A stretch of 64,000 nucleotides of DNA. It comes from Sphingobacteriaceae bacterium. GTDB taxonomy: Bacteria > Bacteroidota > Bacteroidia > UBA7662. Positions 55,653 to 63,607 of the stretch are shown one piece after another. A model generated the notes under the pieces. That model ran no database searches, was not told the DNA's origin, and saw nothing but the letters and a program-made list of their open reading frames with translations. How positions within the stretch are numbered: the first letter of the stretch is position 1; each line of letters begins with the position of its first letter. The stretch spans positions 62,001 to 126,000 of the forward strand of contig JAUXNJ010000031.1 of the NCBI GenBank assembly GCA_030682795.1, given 5' to 3'. Both the position numbers and the translations under genes were made by a program.

Positions 55653-56186
55653 TTACTTAACCCTATAATGTAATTGCACCAAGCCGCTTTCAAAACTTTT
55701 CGACGACAACAACTCCAGCAGCTGCTGCGGCCTACCTTCTTTAAAAAGCCTCGTACCAGCGCCTAAAAGCACCGGCACCACCGATAAAATGATTTCATCG
55801 ATGAGCTGGGCGGCCAACAGCTGGTGGACTACCTCTGCTCCACCATCGCAAAAAATGTGCTTTTGGCTGTTGTTAGACTTTAACCGCTGCACCAACTCCT
55901 TCAAATCGCCTTGGTAAAAAGTCAAACTGCCTTGATTCGGGCGTGGTTGGGAAGTAAGAATGTAGCCTTCTTTATCGGTATGCGGAAAATCATAGCCTTG
56001 GTTCACCACCCAATCGTAGGTACGGCGCCCAACAATTACGGTGTCTACGGTATCCACAAATGCCTCGTAGCCATAATCTTCGCCTTCCAGCTGCATGGGA
56101 TGGAGGAAGCTTAGGTCGTCGTTCGGCCCCGCAATGAAGCCGTCTAAGGAACTCGAGATGTACAGTATCAGTTTACGACTGTTCAT
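55653..56186 (-). CDS. Dihydrofolate-reductase-fold protein (RibD C-terminal family)
   Basis: 177 residues. YISSSLDGFIAGPNDDLSFL is the DHFR-like opening and TVIVGRRTYDWVVNQ, IFCDGGAEVVHQLLAA and VPVLLGAGTRLF are later family motifs. Members are NADPH-dependent reductases related to RibD, commonly called dihydrofolate reductase family protein. The physiological substrate is not known. Confidence 0.82.
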   Translation of the reverse strand: MNSRKLILYISSSLDGFIAGPNDDLSFLHPMQLEGEDYGYEAFVDTVDTVIVGRRTYDWVVNQGYDFPHTDKEGYILTSQPRPNQGSLTFYQGDLKELVQRLKSNNSQKHIFCDGGAEVVHQLLAAQLIDEIILSVVPVLLGAGTRLFKEGRPQQLLELLSSKSFESGLVQLHYRVK

Positions 56187-56223
56187 TTCCTTTGCATTTG
56201 AAATTGATTTTCAGTTCAGTCCT

Positions 56224-56898
56224 TTAATTTGCAGCTTGCCGCTTCACAAAAATAGATTGGGCAACTTCCCGACTGATTTGCAACTCGCGGCCGTCGCCAA
56301 AACGCACCCGCATCGACTGGTCAAATTCGAGTTTTTCGAGCACCGTGATGTGTTTGCCCAGGTTCAGCTCTACTTGGTCGAGGTACTGCAAAAAGGCCGT
56401 GCTGTGTTCAAAAACGGCCATTACTTCGGCTTGCTCGCCTACTTCTAACTTGGCCAGCAGCACTTGGTTGTTGGTAGGCAGCTCGCCGGCCTCGGTGGGA
56501 ATGGGATCGCCGTGCGGGTCGGCGGTAGGATTGCCCAGGTATTCGGCCAGGCGGTTGATGAAGCGCGGATCGCTCACATGCTCCAGCTCCTCGGCAATGT
56601 CGTGGATCTCGTCCCAGCCAAAATGCAGCTTCTGCACCAAAAACACCTCCCAGAGGCGGTGGCGGCGCACAATCGACAAAGCCGTGAGGCGCCCCTGCTC
56701 GGTGAGGGTAACGCCCTGGTACTTTTTGTAATGGATGAGCTGCTTCTCGCTCAGTTTGCGCAGCATATCGGTTACCGAGGCCGCGCGGGTGCTGAGCTCG
56801 TCGGCGATGGCATTGGTGCTGGCGCCTTTGAGCTCGCGACTGGTAATTTTGTAGATGGCCTTGAGGTAGTTTTCCTCGGTAATGGAGAGGCGGAGCAT
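56224..56898 (-). CDS. DtxR/MntR-family metal-dependent regulator
   Basis: 224 residues from the ATG at 56898 (MLRLSITEENYLKAIYKITS). An N-terminal winged helix covers 1-70 and a dimerisation/metal-binding domain ~70-135 with RRHRLWEVFLVQKLHFGWDE, DIAEELEHV and IPTEAG. A C-terminal FeoA/SH3-like domain covers ~145-215. Such regulators sense manganese or iron and repress uptake genes; the sequence cannot say which metal. The start is preceded at four bases by a perfect -7 box. Confidence 0.85.
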   Translation of the reverse strand: MLRLSITEENYLKAIYKITSRELKGASTNAIADELSTRAASVTDMLRKLSEKQLIHYKKYQGVTLTEQGRLTALSIVRRHRLWEVFLVQKLHFGWDEIHDIAEELEHVSDPRFINRLAEYLGNPTADPHGDPIPTEAGELPTNNQVLLAKLEVGEQAEVMAVFEHSTAFLQYLDQVELNLGKHITVLEKLEFDQSMRVRFGDGRELQISREVAQSIFVKRQAAN

Positions 56899-56902
56899 GC
56901 GA

Positions 56903-56910
56903 CAAAGGTA
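56903..56910 (-). promoter_or_regulatory. -7 box TACCTTTG directly before the DtxR/MntR start
   Basis: A full TAnnTTTG match on the minus strand followed by four bases and the ATG at 56898. As with DUF4271 and pyrE, a leaderless transcript is predicted. No clear -33 TTG. Confidence 0.5.
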
Positions 56911-57036
56911 AGCAATGGGGCATAAAGTTGGGAAGCCTGCCTTCAGCAACATCCTACCATCCCTTGAGCTACCTTCCTCCCGCTTTTTTTCTTTCTTTGT
57001 AGGCTAGATTTTCAAATCCATTTATCCATCAAGAGC

Positions 57037-58761
57037 ATGCGCCTAAGTATTATCCTCCTTGTCTTTGTCTTGAGTAATTTCACCAGTTTAGCCCAGCCCA
57101 CCCCTTACGAAAAGGGCAACGGCAACCAGAGCAGCAGTTATGCTGAAGCAATTGCCTGGTACCAGCAATTGGCCAAGGGCTCTGCAAGGGTGCGCATCGA
57201 TTCGGTGGGCCGCACCGACATAGGTAAGCCGCTTCACCAAGTGGTAATCAGCACGGGGACTTTCGACCCTGCCGCGGCCCGCAAAGCAGGCAAAGCCGTA
57301 GTGCTCATCAACAACGGCATCCACCCTGGCGAACCCGAGGGCGTTGATGCCAGCATGCGTTTGGCCCGCGACTTGGTCCGCGATCCGCACATGCAAAGGC
57401 TGCTGCAGCAGTTGGTGGTGGTGATTGTGCCCGTGTACAATGTGGGCGGAGCGTTGATGCGCAACAGCTTCACCCGCGCCAATCAAAACGGTCCCGAGCA
57501 ATACGGCTTCCGCGGCAACGCCCGCAACCTCGACCTCAACCGCGATTTTGTGAAGCTCGACAGCGAAAATTCGAGGGCACTGGTCCAGCTGTACCGCCGC
57601 TGGGATGCCGACCTCTACCTCGAAACGCATACCACCAACGGGGCCGATTATCAGCATGTGATGACGCTGATTGAGACTCAAAAGGACAAGCTCCGGCCAG
57701 AAATCAGCGCCTGGATGCACGGAAGCTTCACCCCCGCCCTGTATGCGGGCATGGAAAAGGCGGGCATGCCGATGTGTCCATATGTAAATACCCCCGGCGA
57801 GCTGCCCGAAAGCGGCCTCCAAGGCTTTCTCGAAACCCCGCGTTACGGCAGCGGCTACGTGGCCACCTTTCATACCCCCGGCTTTGTGCTCGAAACCCAT
57901 ATGCTCAAGTCTTTTAAACAGCGCTACGACGCCACTTATAACCTGCTGCGCATAGCACTGGAGCAAGCAGCCGCCCAGCACCAGGCCTTGCTAGCTGCCC
58001 GCGCTGCTGCCAAAAATGCTTGCGCGCAGTCTGAGCAAATGGCGCTCAACTGGAAAATGGAGCCCAGCAAAGTCGACTCCTTCTACTTCCGTGGCTACGC
58101 GGCCCGCTACAAAAAGAGCGAAGTGCATGGCCACGACCGGCTCTACTACGACCGTTCGGCGCCTTGGGAGGCCAACATTCCTTATCAAAACACCTTTGTG
58201 GGCATCGATTCAACCGTAAAACCTCGTTTTTACCTCATTCCCCAAGCTTGGAGGGAAGTCATAGAGCGCTTAGCAATCAACGGTGTAAAAATGCTGCCGT
58301 TGGAGCGCGACAGCATGTTTAACGTGGAGCGTTACCTCATCGAAGAATATAAAACCAGCAATCGAGTGTACGAAGGGCATTTTTACCACAACCATGTACG
58401 GTTGGTTCCCTTGCGCCAGCAGCGTCAGTACTATCGTGGCGATGTGCTGGTGCCGCTGGGCCGCGCTACCGACCGTTTTGTGATGGAAGTGCTCGAGCCG
58501 GTGGCGGTAGACAGCTATTTCCGCTGGAATTTTTTCGATAGCGTGCTCCAGCGCAAAGAATATTTTAGCAGCTATGTGTTCGAAGATACCGCGGCCGAGC
58601 TGCTGCGCAACGACCCCGAGCTGCGGGCGGCTTATGAAGACTGGAAAAGCACCCAAGCCGCCGACCGCTCGCCCTGGAACGATTTGTATTTTATTTACAG
58701 CCGTTCGCCCTTGGCCGAGCCCGATTTTATGATGTATCCGGTGGCGAGGATTTTGAATTAA
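57037..58761 (+). CDS. Secreted M14-family zinc carboxypeptidase
   Basis: 574 residues with a signal peptide (MRLSIILLVFVLSNFTSLAQ). The zinc motif HPGE is at 96-99 (His96, Glu99) in INNGIHPGEPEG and the later zinc histidine is in LETHTTNGADY. The substrate-binding GFRGNARNLDLNRDF arginine/asparagine loop is intact. The C-terminal ~250 residues are an extra beta-rich domain. M14 enzymes remove C-terminal residues or cut peptidoglycan peptides; with a signal peptide and no sorting domain this one is probably periplasmic. Confidence 0.88.
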   Translation: MRLSIILLVFVLSNFTSLAQPTPYEKGNGNQSSSYAEAIAWYQQLAKGSARVRIDSVGRTDIGKPLHQVVISTGTFDPAAARKAGKAVVLINNGIHPGEPEGVDASMRLARDLVRDPHMQRLLQQLVVVIVPVYNVGGALMRNSFTRANQNGPEQYGFRGNARNLDLNRDFVKLDSENSRALVQLYRRWDADLYLETHTTNGADYQHVMTLIETQKDKLRPEISAWMHGSFTPALYAGMEKAGMPMCPYVNTPGELPESGLQGFLETPRYGSGYVATFHTPGFVLETHMLKSFKQRYDATYNLLRIALEQAAAQHQALLAARAAAKNACAQSEQMALNWKMEPSKVDSFYFRGYAARYKKSEVHGHDRLYYDRSAPWEANIPYQNTFVGIDSTVKPRFYLIPQAWREVIERLAINGVKMLPLERDSMFNVERYLIEEYKTSNRVYEGHFYHNHVRLVPLRQQRQYYRGDVLVPLGRATDRFVMEVLEPVAVDSYFRWNFFDSVLQRKEYFSSYVFEDTAAELLRNDPELRAAYEDWKSTQAADRSPWNDLYFIYSRSPLAEPDFMMYPVARILN

Positions 58762-58839
58762 GGACTGCTAGCGAGTTGAACGAACGTGGCTACTTAAACG
58801 ACTTTATTCAGAAGCATTCCTTCAGCGTCGATTACTGAT

Positions 58840-59787
58840 TTAGCTGAGCGTTTTATCGCGCTCATAGGTGTCGATGTGCCGCGACTTTTTCTCCTCGTAG
58901 ATGTCGGCGATGGTGACCAGGATGCCGGTTTCTTCGACCTCGCCGAACTCGTCGTTGAGCGCTGTGCCGAAGGTTTTCATGCTCGACGACAGGTTCATAT
59001 AGGTGTTGATGAGCGGCGGAATGTTCTCGCCCTTTTCACGCACATAGCTGTTGAGCACTTTGTGGCCTTCTTTGTATGGCAAATCGGCCAGCATTTCAGC
59101 GAAAGGCGCTACATCTCCCACATAACCCAGTTGCAAGGCAGCATGCGGCCGCACCAAAGCCTCGGGATCGGGGAAATAGTGGTTCATAAAATAGAGGATG
59201 AAGTCGCGGGCGCTGCGCTCAAAATGCGGGTACATGGTGACCTTGCCGAAGAGGTATTTGATGTGCGGACGGGTAACGATGAGGGCGCCGAGGCCATCCC
59301 AGAGGTTGTCGAGTGAAAAAAGGCCCTTGCTGCTCCCCGCTTTGGGCTGGTAATCGGGCTGCACAAACGAGCGGCCAAGCTCGATGGTGAGCGGCAAATA
59401 ATCGCGCTTAAACTGCTCGCTAAACGTAAAAAGATGGGCGGTGGAGAGGTTTACGTGGCCGTGGTCGTCGGTATGGGCATGACTGCATTCGATGAGGCGG
59501 TAACCTGCCACGAGTTGTTGCTCGGCGGGGTCCCACACAATGAGCTGGTCGTAGCAATCTTCCGAGGTATCATTGCTGTCGATGTCGACCGGCGCACCCG
59601 TGCCGCCCCCTGCTGTGCGGAAAGTGAGCTCGCGCAGGCGGCCGATTTCGAGCATGAGGTTGGGACTGTTGTGGTGATTGACCAAATAAAGCAGGTTATT
59701 GCCTTTGTTGGTGCGGCGCAAAAAGCGTTCGGGTGTGAGCTCTTGCAGCAGCAGTTCGCGGGAGATGGGAGCAATGATGGGTTCCAT
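58840..59787 (-). CDS. GNAT-fold N-acyltransferase, aminolipid-synthesis type
   Basis: 315 residues from the ATG at 59787 (MEPIIAPISRELLLQELTPE). It carries the OlsB/GlsB-like pattern: RLRELTFRTAGGGTGAPVDI and YDQLIVWDPAEQQLVAGYRL, then LPLTIELGRSFVQPDYQP and LFGKVTMYPHF. These are N-acyltransferases that attach a 3-hydroxy fatty acid to an amino acid such as ornithine, glycine or lysine to start aminolipid synthesis. In Bacteroidota the glycine enzyme is GlsB; which amino acid is used here is unknown. A short tail of helix (TYERDKTLS) ends the protein. Confidence 0.75.
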   Translation of the reverse strand: MEPIIAPISRELLLQELTPERFLRRTNKGNNLLYLVNHHNSPNLMLEIGRLRELTFRTAGGGTGAPVDIDSNDTSEDCYDQLIVWDPAEQQLVAGYRLIECSHAHTDDHGHVNLSTAHLFTFSEQFKRDYLPLTIELGRSFVQPDYQPKAGSSKGLFSLDNLWDGLGALIVTRPHIKYLFGKVTMYPHFERSARDFILYFMNHYFPDPEALVRPHAALQLGYVGDVAPFAEMLADLPYKEGHKVLNSYVREKGENIPPLINTYMNLSSSMKTFGTALNDEFGEVEETGILVTIADIYEEKKSRHIDTYERDKTLS

Positions 59788-59843
59788 GAGCGCAAAATAA
59801 GTAGATGTGGGCGAATTAAGCACCGCTGTTAGAAAAAAGAACG

Positions 59844-59970
59844 CTGCTGAGACCGCTCGCTACGCTCGCTTTACAGACCGGTCGTTGCACTCCCTGACAG
59901 ACCGGTCGCTGCGCTCCCTAACAGACCGCTCCCTTCGGTCGCTGAGAGACAAAGCTGGCCCTGGCGTAGT
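59844..59970. repeat. Degenerate tandem repeat array (about 24-base units), copy 1
   Basis: About four units of the form acaGACCGnTCG...CTCCCT, each with an internal near-palindrome, followed by GAGAGACAAAGCTGGCCCT. The same sequence, diverged, recurs at 63703-63826. No coding frame fits across the array. Together the copies bracket the ECF block. Confidence 0.75.
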
Positions 59971-60025
59971 TGAATCTGCTCAAAATGATATTTTTTAGCA
60001 GTCGGATGTGGAGTGCGCTTGCTGC

Positions 60026-60145
60026 CAAATCATAAATCGCAAATCGAAATCGCAAATCACAAATCAAAATCGCTAATCGAAATCGGAAATCGCAAATCGA
60101 AATCGCAAATCGCAAATCCAAATCGCCCATCAGAAATCAGAAATC
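60026..60145. repeat. AAATCG(C) short tandem repeat
   Basis: Some 120 bases built almost only from AAATCG, AAATCGC and AAATCA units, with slipped spacing. It begins in intergenic DNA and reaches into the last codons and the stop (60130-60132) of the anti-sigma/barrel gene. Similar hexamer-like runs occur in other Bacteroidota genomes. No gene is seen within 59788-60129. Confidence 0.85.
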
Positions 60146-61485
60146 GACAGTCGCATCCCTATCCACACCTGATTGCGGAGGGCGGGCTGATCGGCGCGCA
60201 CCGTGCTGCGGTAGGTGGTTGCCCAACTGCAGTAATACCCGATTCTGCCGGGCTGGTACTGCATCGAAAAACTACCTGTCGCCAGCATGCCAAGCCGGGC
60301 TGGCGTAGTGTTTAAAGACACCAACTGCACCCCATCAAACCAAACCCCTTGATAGCGGGCGCGGTAATGCAGTCCCAACGAAGCCGCCGTGGCTAACTGA
60401 AAATCCCCCTTTTTAAAAAAAGCATATTCAAGGGTAACAGGCAACGAAAACTCTCGCTGCACACCGTTTTGGCGCAGGTTGATTTCGTTGTTGCCAAATA
60501 TCGAATCGGAAACAATGGGCTCATAGCCTTTTATCGTTTGAAGATAGCCAATAATAGACCCCGGCGCATAAACCGCTACCGGCAGCTCTCCTATGAATTG
60601 CGTTTGAAAGCGCTGGTTGATGAATTGCGGCTCGAGGCGCAAGCTAAACTGGTTAAAGGTGCGGAGCTGCAGCTGCAAGCTCAGTTGAGCACTGTTGAGG
60701 GCGCGGTGGTTGAGCTCATTGGCTGCCAACCCTGCTGGCGTAGTAAACTCGGCAGCGTGCCATGGCGACCAGGCCAACTGCACCCAAATGGGGAATTTAG
60801 AAGGCATTCGCTCCCTTTTAACTGGCGTACTGGCGTCAAAAAGCTCTGCTGCTGGCAGCAAGACAAGCGTTCCGGGCAAGGCCAAAGGCTTACGCATCAA
60901 AGCTCGCAACTTCAAAGGCTTCATTTTTTCAATGGGTTCGGCAAGTTCCGCTGCACCCTGCGCTTGCACGGTGGCAGGAGTATTTTCGACAGAGGCAAAA
61001 ACCGCTTTGGACGAAGGCTTGTCTGTTACAACTGCCAGGCTCGGATTAGCGGTAACCTGCCCGGCTTCCTTTGGGGTGGCAGCAGCAACGGCCTTTTGGG
61101 AAGCACTACCTCCCTCGGCAATGGCAGTTGTAGCTTTCTCGCGCTTGGCGGACTTCATTTCAGGACTGATAGCTGCAATTTCGCTTTTGCCCAGCGACTG
61201 CTCGGCAATGTTTAAGGCGGCACTTGCCTTTTCAGGAGTGCCCGAGGCAGTACCTGCATTGGTGCTACCGGCTGCTGGCGCCTTTTCAGATAAGGCCTCG
61301 GTTGTAGCTTTTGCCGCTTTTTTGTTGGCTTCGTTGCTTGGACCACTCAGCTGGAACACCAGCAAACCAGCGATGCAAGCCGTTGTAGGCAGCCAGAAGA
61401 ACCACCACAACAAACGGCGGCGCTTGCGACGGGCACGGGCTTTTTGGAAGGCTTCCCAATTCAATTTCGGATGTAAGTTGTTCAT
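60130..61485 (-). CDS. Inner-membrane-anchored protein with periplasmic linker and beta-barrel-like domain, putative anti-sigma factor
   Basis: 451 residues. A ~24-residue basic cytoplasmic N terminus (KARARRKRRR) precedes one transmembrane helix at about 25-47. An Ala/Lys/Glu/Ser-rich linker (~50-190) follows, likely extended. Residues ~225-451 have the strand pattern of small outer-membrane barrels (FSLRLEPQFINQRFQTQFIG, GLHYRARYQGVWFDG, NQVWIGMRLSISDF). It overlaps the sigma gene upstream by four bases. Bacteroidota often place anti-sigma factors fused to such barrel-like domains beside ECF sigma genes. The very short cytoplasmic end makes the anti-sigma role uncertain. Its last codons lie in the AAATCG repeat. 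Confidence 0.65.
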   Translation of the reverse strand: MNNLHPKLNWEAFQKARARRKRRRLLWWFFWLPTTACIAGLLVFQLSGPSNEANKKAAKATTEALSEKAPAAGSTNAGTASGTPEKASAALNIAEQSLGKSEIAAISPEMKSAKREKATTAIAEGGSASQKAVAAATPKEAGQVTANPSLAVVTDKPSSKAVFASVENTPATVQAQGAAELAEPIEKMKPLKLRALMRKPLALPGTLVLLPAAELFDASTPVKRERMPSKFPIWVQLAWSPWHAAEFTTPAGLAANELNHRALNSAQLSLQLQLRTFNQFSLRLEPQFINQRFQTQFIGELPVAVYAPGSIIGYLQTIKGYEPIVSDSIFGNNEINLRQNGVQREFSLPVTLEYAFFKKGDFQLATAASLGLHYRARYQGVWFDGVQLVSLNTTPARLGMLATGSFSMQYQPGRIGYYCSWATTYRSTVRADQPALRNQVWIGMRLSISDF

Positions 61486-62000
61486 TGAAAGAGGGTTTTA
61501 AGGTGTTTAACTAGCCGATGCACCCGCACCCGCGAATTGGCCAAGCTGATGTTTAAGTTGTCGGCTACTTCCTGGTGGGACATGCCGTATTCAAAATATA
61601 AGGTGTATAAGTCGTGTAAGTTGGGATGCAAGCGCGGGAGCACTTCTTCAGGACTAAACCTGCGTGCATCTGTTTGTTTCAGCGTTTGTTCGAAGAGGCC
61701 CAAGCTTTCCATCGAAACTGTATCCTTGGTTTTCTTTTTCATGCGCAGCGCCTCGTTGATGGTGATTTTAGAGAGCCACGATTTAAAATTGCCTTTAGTT
61801 GGATCGTAGTTTTTAAGCTTCTCGAAGGCAATGATCATGGCTTCTTGCGCCACATCTGCCGCATCATCATTTTCAAAACCATATTTCCGCGCCAGTTGAT
61901 AGGCATAACCCACATGTGCCTCATAAATCACACGCTCGCAAGCGGCTTCTCGGCGAAGCGCTCCTGGGAGTTGCACTAAAAATTGGTCTTGTGTGAGCAT
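61482..62000 (-). CDS. ECF sigma-70 family RNA polymerase sigma factor
   Basis: 172 residues from the ATG at 62000; two codons upstream a TTG is also possible. Region 2 is clear (YEAHVGYAYQLARKYGFEND, DVAQEAMIIAFEKL, GNFKSWLSKITINEALRMKK) and region 4 is DLYTLYFEYGMSHQEVADNL followed by NISLANSRVRVHRLVKHL. It recruits RNA polymerase to a dedicated promoter class. The downstream overlapping gene is the presumed anti-sigma partner and the upstream gene is a lipoprotein with a candidate promoter. Confidence 0.9.
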   Translation of the reverse strand: MLTQDQFLVQLPGALRREAACERVIYEAHVGYAYQLARKYGFENDDAADVAQEAMIIAFEKLKNYDPTKGNFKSWLSKITINEALRMKKKTKDTVSMESLGLFEQTLKQTDARRFSPEEVLPRLHPNLHDLYTLYFEYGMSHQEVADNLNISLANSRVRVHRLVKHLKTLFQ

Positions 62001-62056
62001 ATACAAAAGCGGGAGCCGACGTCAACCCCCGCATTTTATTCGTTTTTGGGGAAGGA

Positions 62057-62647
62057 TTAGCAGGGATTACGTTTCACACCAAATACGGTACTTACCGAGT
62101 CTACCACGCCGGTATAGGTGGGCACCAGGTTGCCTTGTGGGTCGACGGTAAATCCAGAAATCTCGCGCAGAGCTCCTGAGTAATCTCCAAAAATTGAATC
62201 CGTGGTTAATCGGGTAATATTTATTGACAACTGGGTAGGATCATACTGCCTAAACAAAGCGCCTGGCGCATCCAATAAACAAACCGCATCTTCAAAACGT
62301 GCAATGCTGTACGCTCCAATGCCGAAATTTTGAGAGTTAAACACCAACACCAAAGAAGTATCGCTGGGTGCGGTGCTGTAAGTGCGCGTGGCTGGATCAA
62401 AAAGCACCCCGTTGCCAGTAATGGCTGCCCAGAAGGTTTGCCCGCTTGTATCGGTGCAAGAAATGCCGTAGCCTTGCGAGGAGTAATTCACAGCGCTGCC
62501 ATTGAGTACGAGGCGCATGTTCATGCCTGAAACGTAGGTGGTATCGGGTGCGTTGGGCTTAAAAGTGCTAACCATTACTGGCTCGGGTTCACAGCTTGCG
62601 AGCAAGGCTATGGCCGCTAAGAGTACAATTGTTTGTTTTATTTTCAT
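62057..62647 (-). CDS. Lipoprotein paralogue 1, DUF6252-like
   Basis: 196 residues from the ATG at 62647 (MKIKQTIVLLAAIALLASCE, lipidated Cys19). The body is beta-rich: GMNMRLVLNGSAVNYSSQGY, GISCTDTSGQTFWAAITGNG, LLDAPGALFRQYDPTQLSIN and the last segment VSTVFGVKRNPC. It is homologous along its length to the gene at 62964-63554 and may belong to DUF6252; its role is unknown. It lies 56 bases upstream of the sigma gene on the same strand and is probably cotranscribed with it. Confidence 0.75.
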   Translation of the reverse strand: MKIKQTIVLLAAIALLASCEPEPVMVSTFKPNAPDTTYVSGMNMRLVLNGSAVNYSSQGYGISCTDTSGQTFWAAITGNGVLFDPATRTYSTAPSDTSLVLVFNSQNFGIGAYSIARFEDAVCLLDAPGALFRQYDPTQLSINITRLTTDSIFGDYSGALREISGFTVDPQGNLVPTYTGVVDSVSTVFGVKRNPC

Positions 62648-62663
62648 GATTTCTAATCTTTGA

Positions 62664-62700
62664 TCACCCTCAATAGGCCTATTTGTGCGCAAACGTTACA
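62664..62700 (-). promoter_or_regulatory. Conserved motif pair upstream of lipoprotein 1 (candidate ECF promoter)
   Basis: On the minus strand TGTAACGTTT (62691-62700) and CCTATTGAGGGTGA (62664-62677) have a fixed offset; the second ends 16 bases before the ATG. Both blocks, with the same offset and distance, occur upstream of lipoprotein 2, while the bases between differ. GTAAC-type -35 elements are common in ECF promoters. Confidence 0.5.
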
Positions 62701-62963
62701 GCTGTTGTAAAATATTTTTTGATTCGCCATTAAATCACTCGTAATGAACGCTTCATACATCAAAGGGTTTTGTATTTTTTGGAGGATGGACTGCTTTTAT
62801 TGGCATTTACCAGCCTGGGAAAGGGCTGGCGCTTTGTTTAGATGCATTAGGATATAAGTTGGTGTTGAATTTTGTGATACGTGCGGATGCAGTGCCTTGT
62901 TACAAAACGCCAAAAGCGAGCGCCGATAAAACCGACGCCCGCCCTTGGATTTGAAGTGGCTAC
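62701..62963. other. Intergenic DNA between the two lipoprotein genes
   Basis: Some 263 bases with no supported open frame. It holds the upstream region of lipoprotein 1 and the end of the transcript of lipoprotein 2. A short AT-rich tract lies at 62701-62780. Confidence 0.4.
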
Positions 62964-63554
62964 TTAGCAAGGATTTCTCTTCACACCAAAATTGGTGCTT
63001 ACCGAATCTACCACCCCTGAATAAACAGGCACCAAGTTACCAAGTGGGTCTACGTTGAGGCCAATTACTTCCGGAAGCGCTCCAGAATAATTGCCAAAAA
63101 TAGAGTCTACAGTAAGGCGGGTGATGTTTACAGTGAGTTGGGTAGGATCATACTGCTTAAACAAAGCACCAGGGCCATCCAAAAGACACAAAGCATCTTC
63201 AAATTTGGCAATGGTATACGTACCAATACCGAAGCTTTGCGAATTAAACACGAGTACCAAAGAGGTATCGTTCGCGGCCGTACTGTAGGCACGGGTAGCG
63301 GGATCAAAAATCACTCCGTTGCCCGTGATGGCTGCCCAAGTGGTGTTTCCAAAACTATCGGTACACGAAATACCAAGCCCTTGGGAAGTGTTGTTGTACA
63401 CACTGCCGTTTAGTACCATGCGCATGTTCATGCCAGAGACTGTAGCGGGTGCGTTTGGTGTTGGTTTCAAATTGTCTACCAATACATCATCTTTTTTGCA
63501 ACTCATTAGCGCGGCTGTGGTTGCGATCATCAGGAAAGCTGTTTTTAAGTTCAT
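62964..63554 (-). CDS. Lipoprotein paralogue 2, DUF6252-like
   Basis: 196 residues (MNLKTAFLMIATTAALMSCK, lipidated Cys19). It is a close copy of lipoprotein 1: GMNMRMVLNGSVYNNTSQGL, ITGNGVIFDPATRAYS, LDGPGALFKQYDPTQLTVN and the identical end GVKRNPC. Most differences are conservative. The N-terminal linker after the cysteine is the most diverged part. It has the same promoter-like motif pair upstream. The function is not known. Confidence 0.75.
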   Translation of the reverse strand: MNLKTAFLMIATTAALMSCKKDDVLVDNLKPTPNAPATVSGMNMRMVLNGSVYNNTSQGLGISCTDSFGNTTWAAITGNGVIFDPATRAYSTAANDTSLVLVFNSQSFGIGTYTIAKFEDALCLLDGPGALFKQYDPTQLTVNITRLTVDSIFGNYSGALPEVIGLNVDPLGNLVPVYSGVVDSVSTNFGVKRNPC

Positions 63555-63570
63555 TGTTTGAAATTTTAGT

Positions 63571-63607
63571 TCACCCTCAATAGGTAAATGCCCCCTGAAA
63601 CGTTACA
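63571..63607 (-). promoter_or_regulatory. Conserved motif pair upstream of lipoprotein 2 (candidate ECF promoter)
   Basis: TGTAACGTTT (63598-63607) and CCTATTGAGGGTGA (63571-63584) on the minus strand, with the same offset (27 bases between block starts) and the same 16-base distance to the ATG as upstream of lipoprotein 1. Confidence 0.5.

Noticed and set aside
57088-57981. A 297-residue open frame on the minus strand across the M14 carboxypeptidase gene.
   Set aside because: The plus-strand gene has a signal peptide and catalytic motifs; the antisense frame has no recognisable domain and is a by-product of GC-rich codons.
59844-59970. GACCG repeat array considered as a CRISPR array or IS end.
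   Set aside because: Units are contiguous and degenerate, with no spacers, no transposase and no target duplication found.
60026-60145. AAATCG run considered as a CRISPR-like array.
   Set aside because: Units are 6-7 bases, without unique spacers of 25-40 bases, and no cas genes are present.
60469-61501. Long plus-strand open frames opposite the anti-sigma/barrel gene.
   Set aside because: They lack any domain pattern, while the minus-strand frame overlaps the sigma gene in an operon-like way and has a clear membrane helix.
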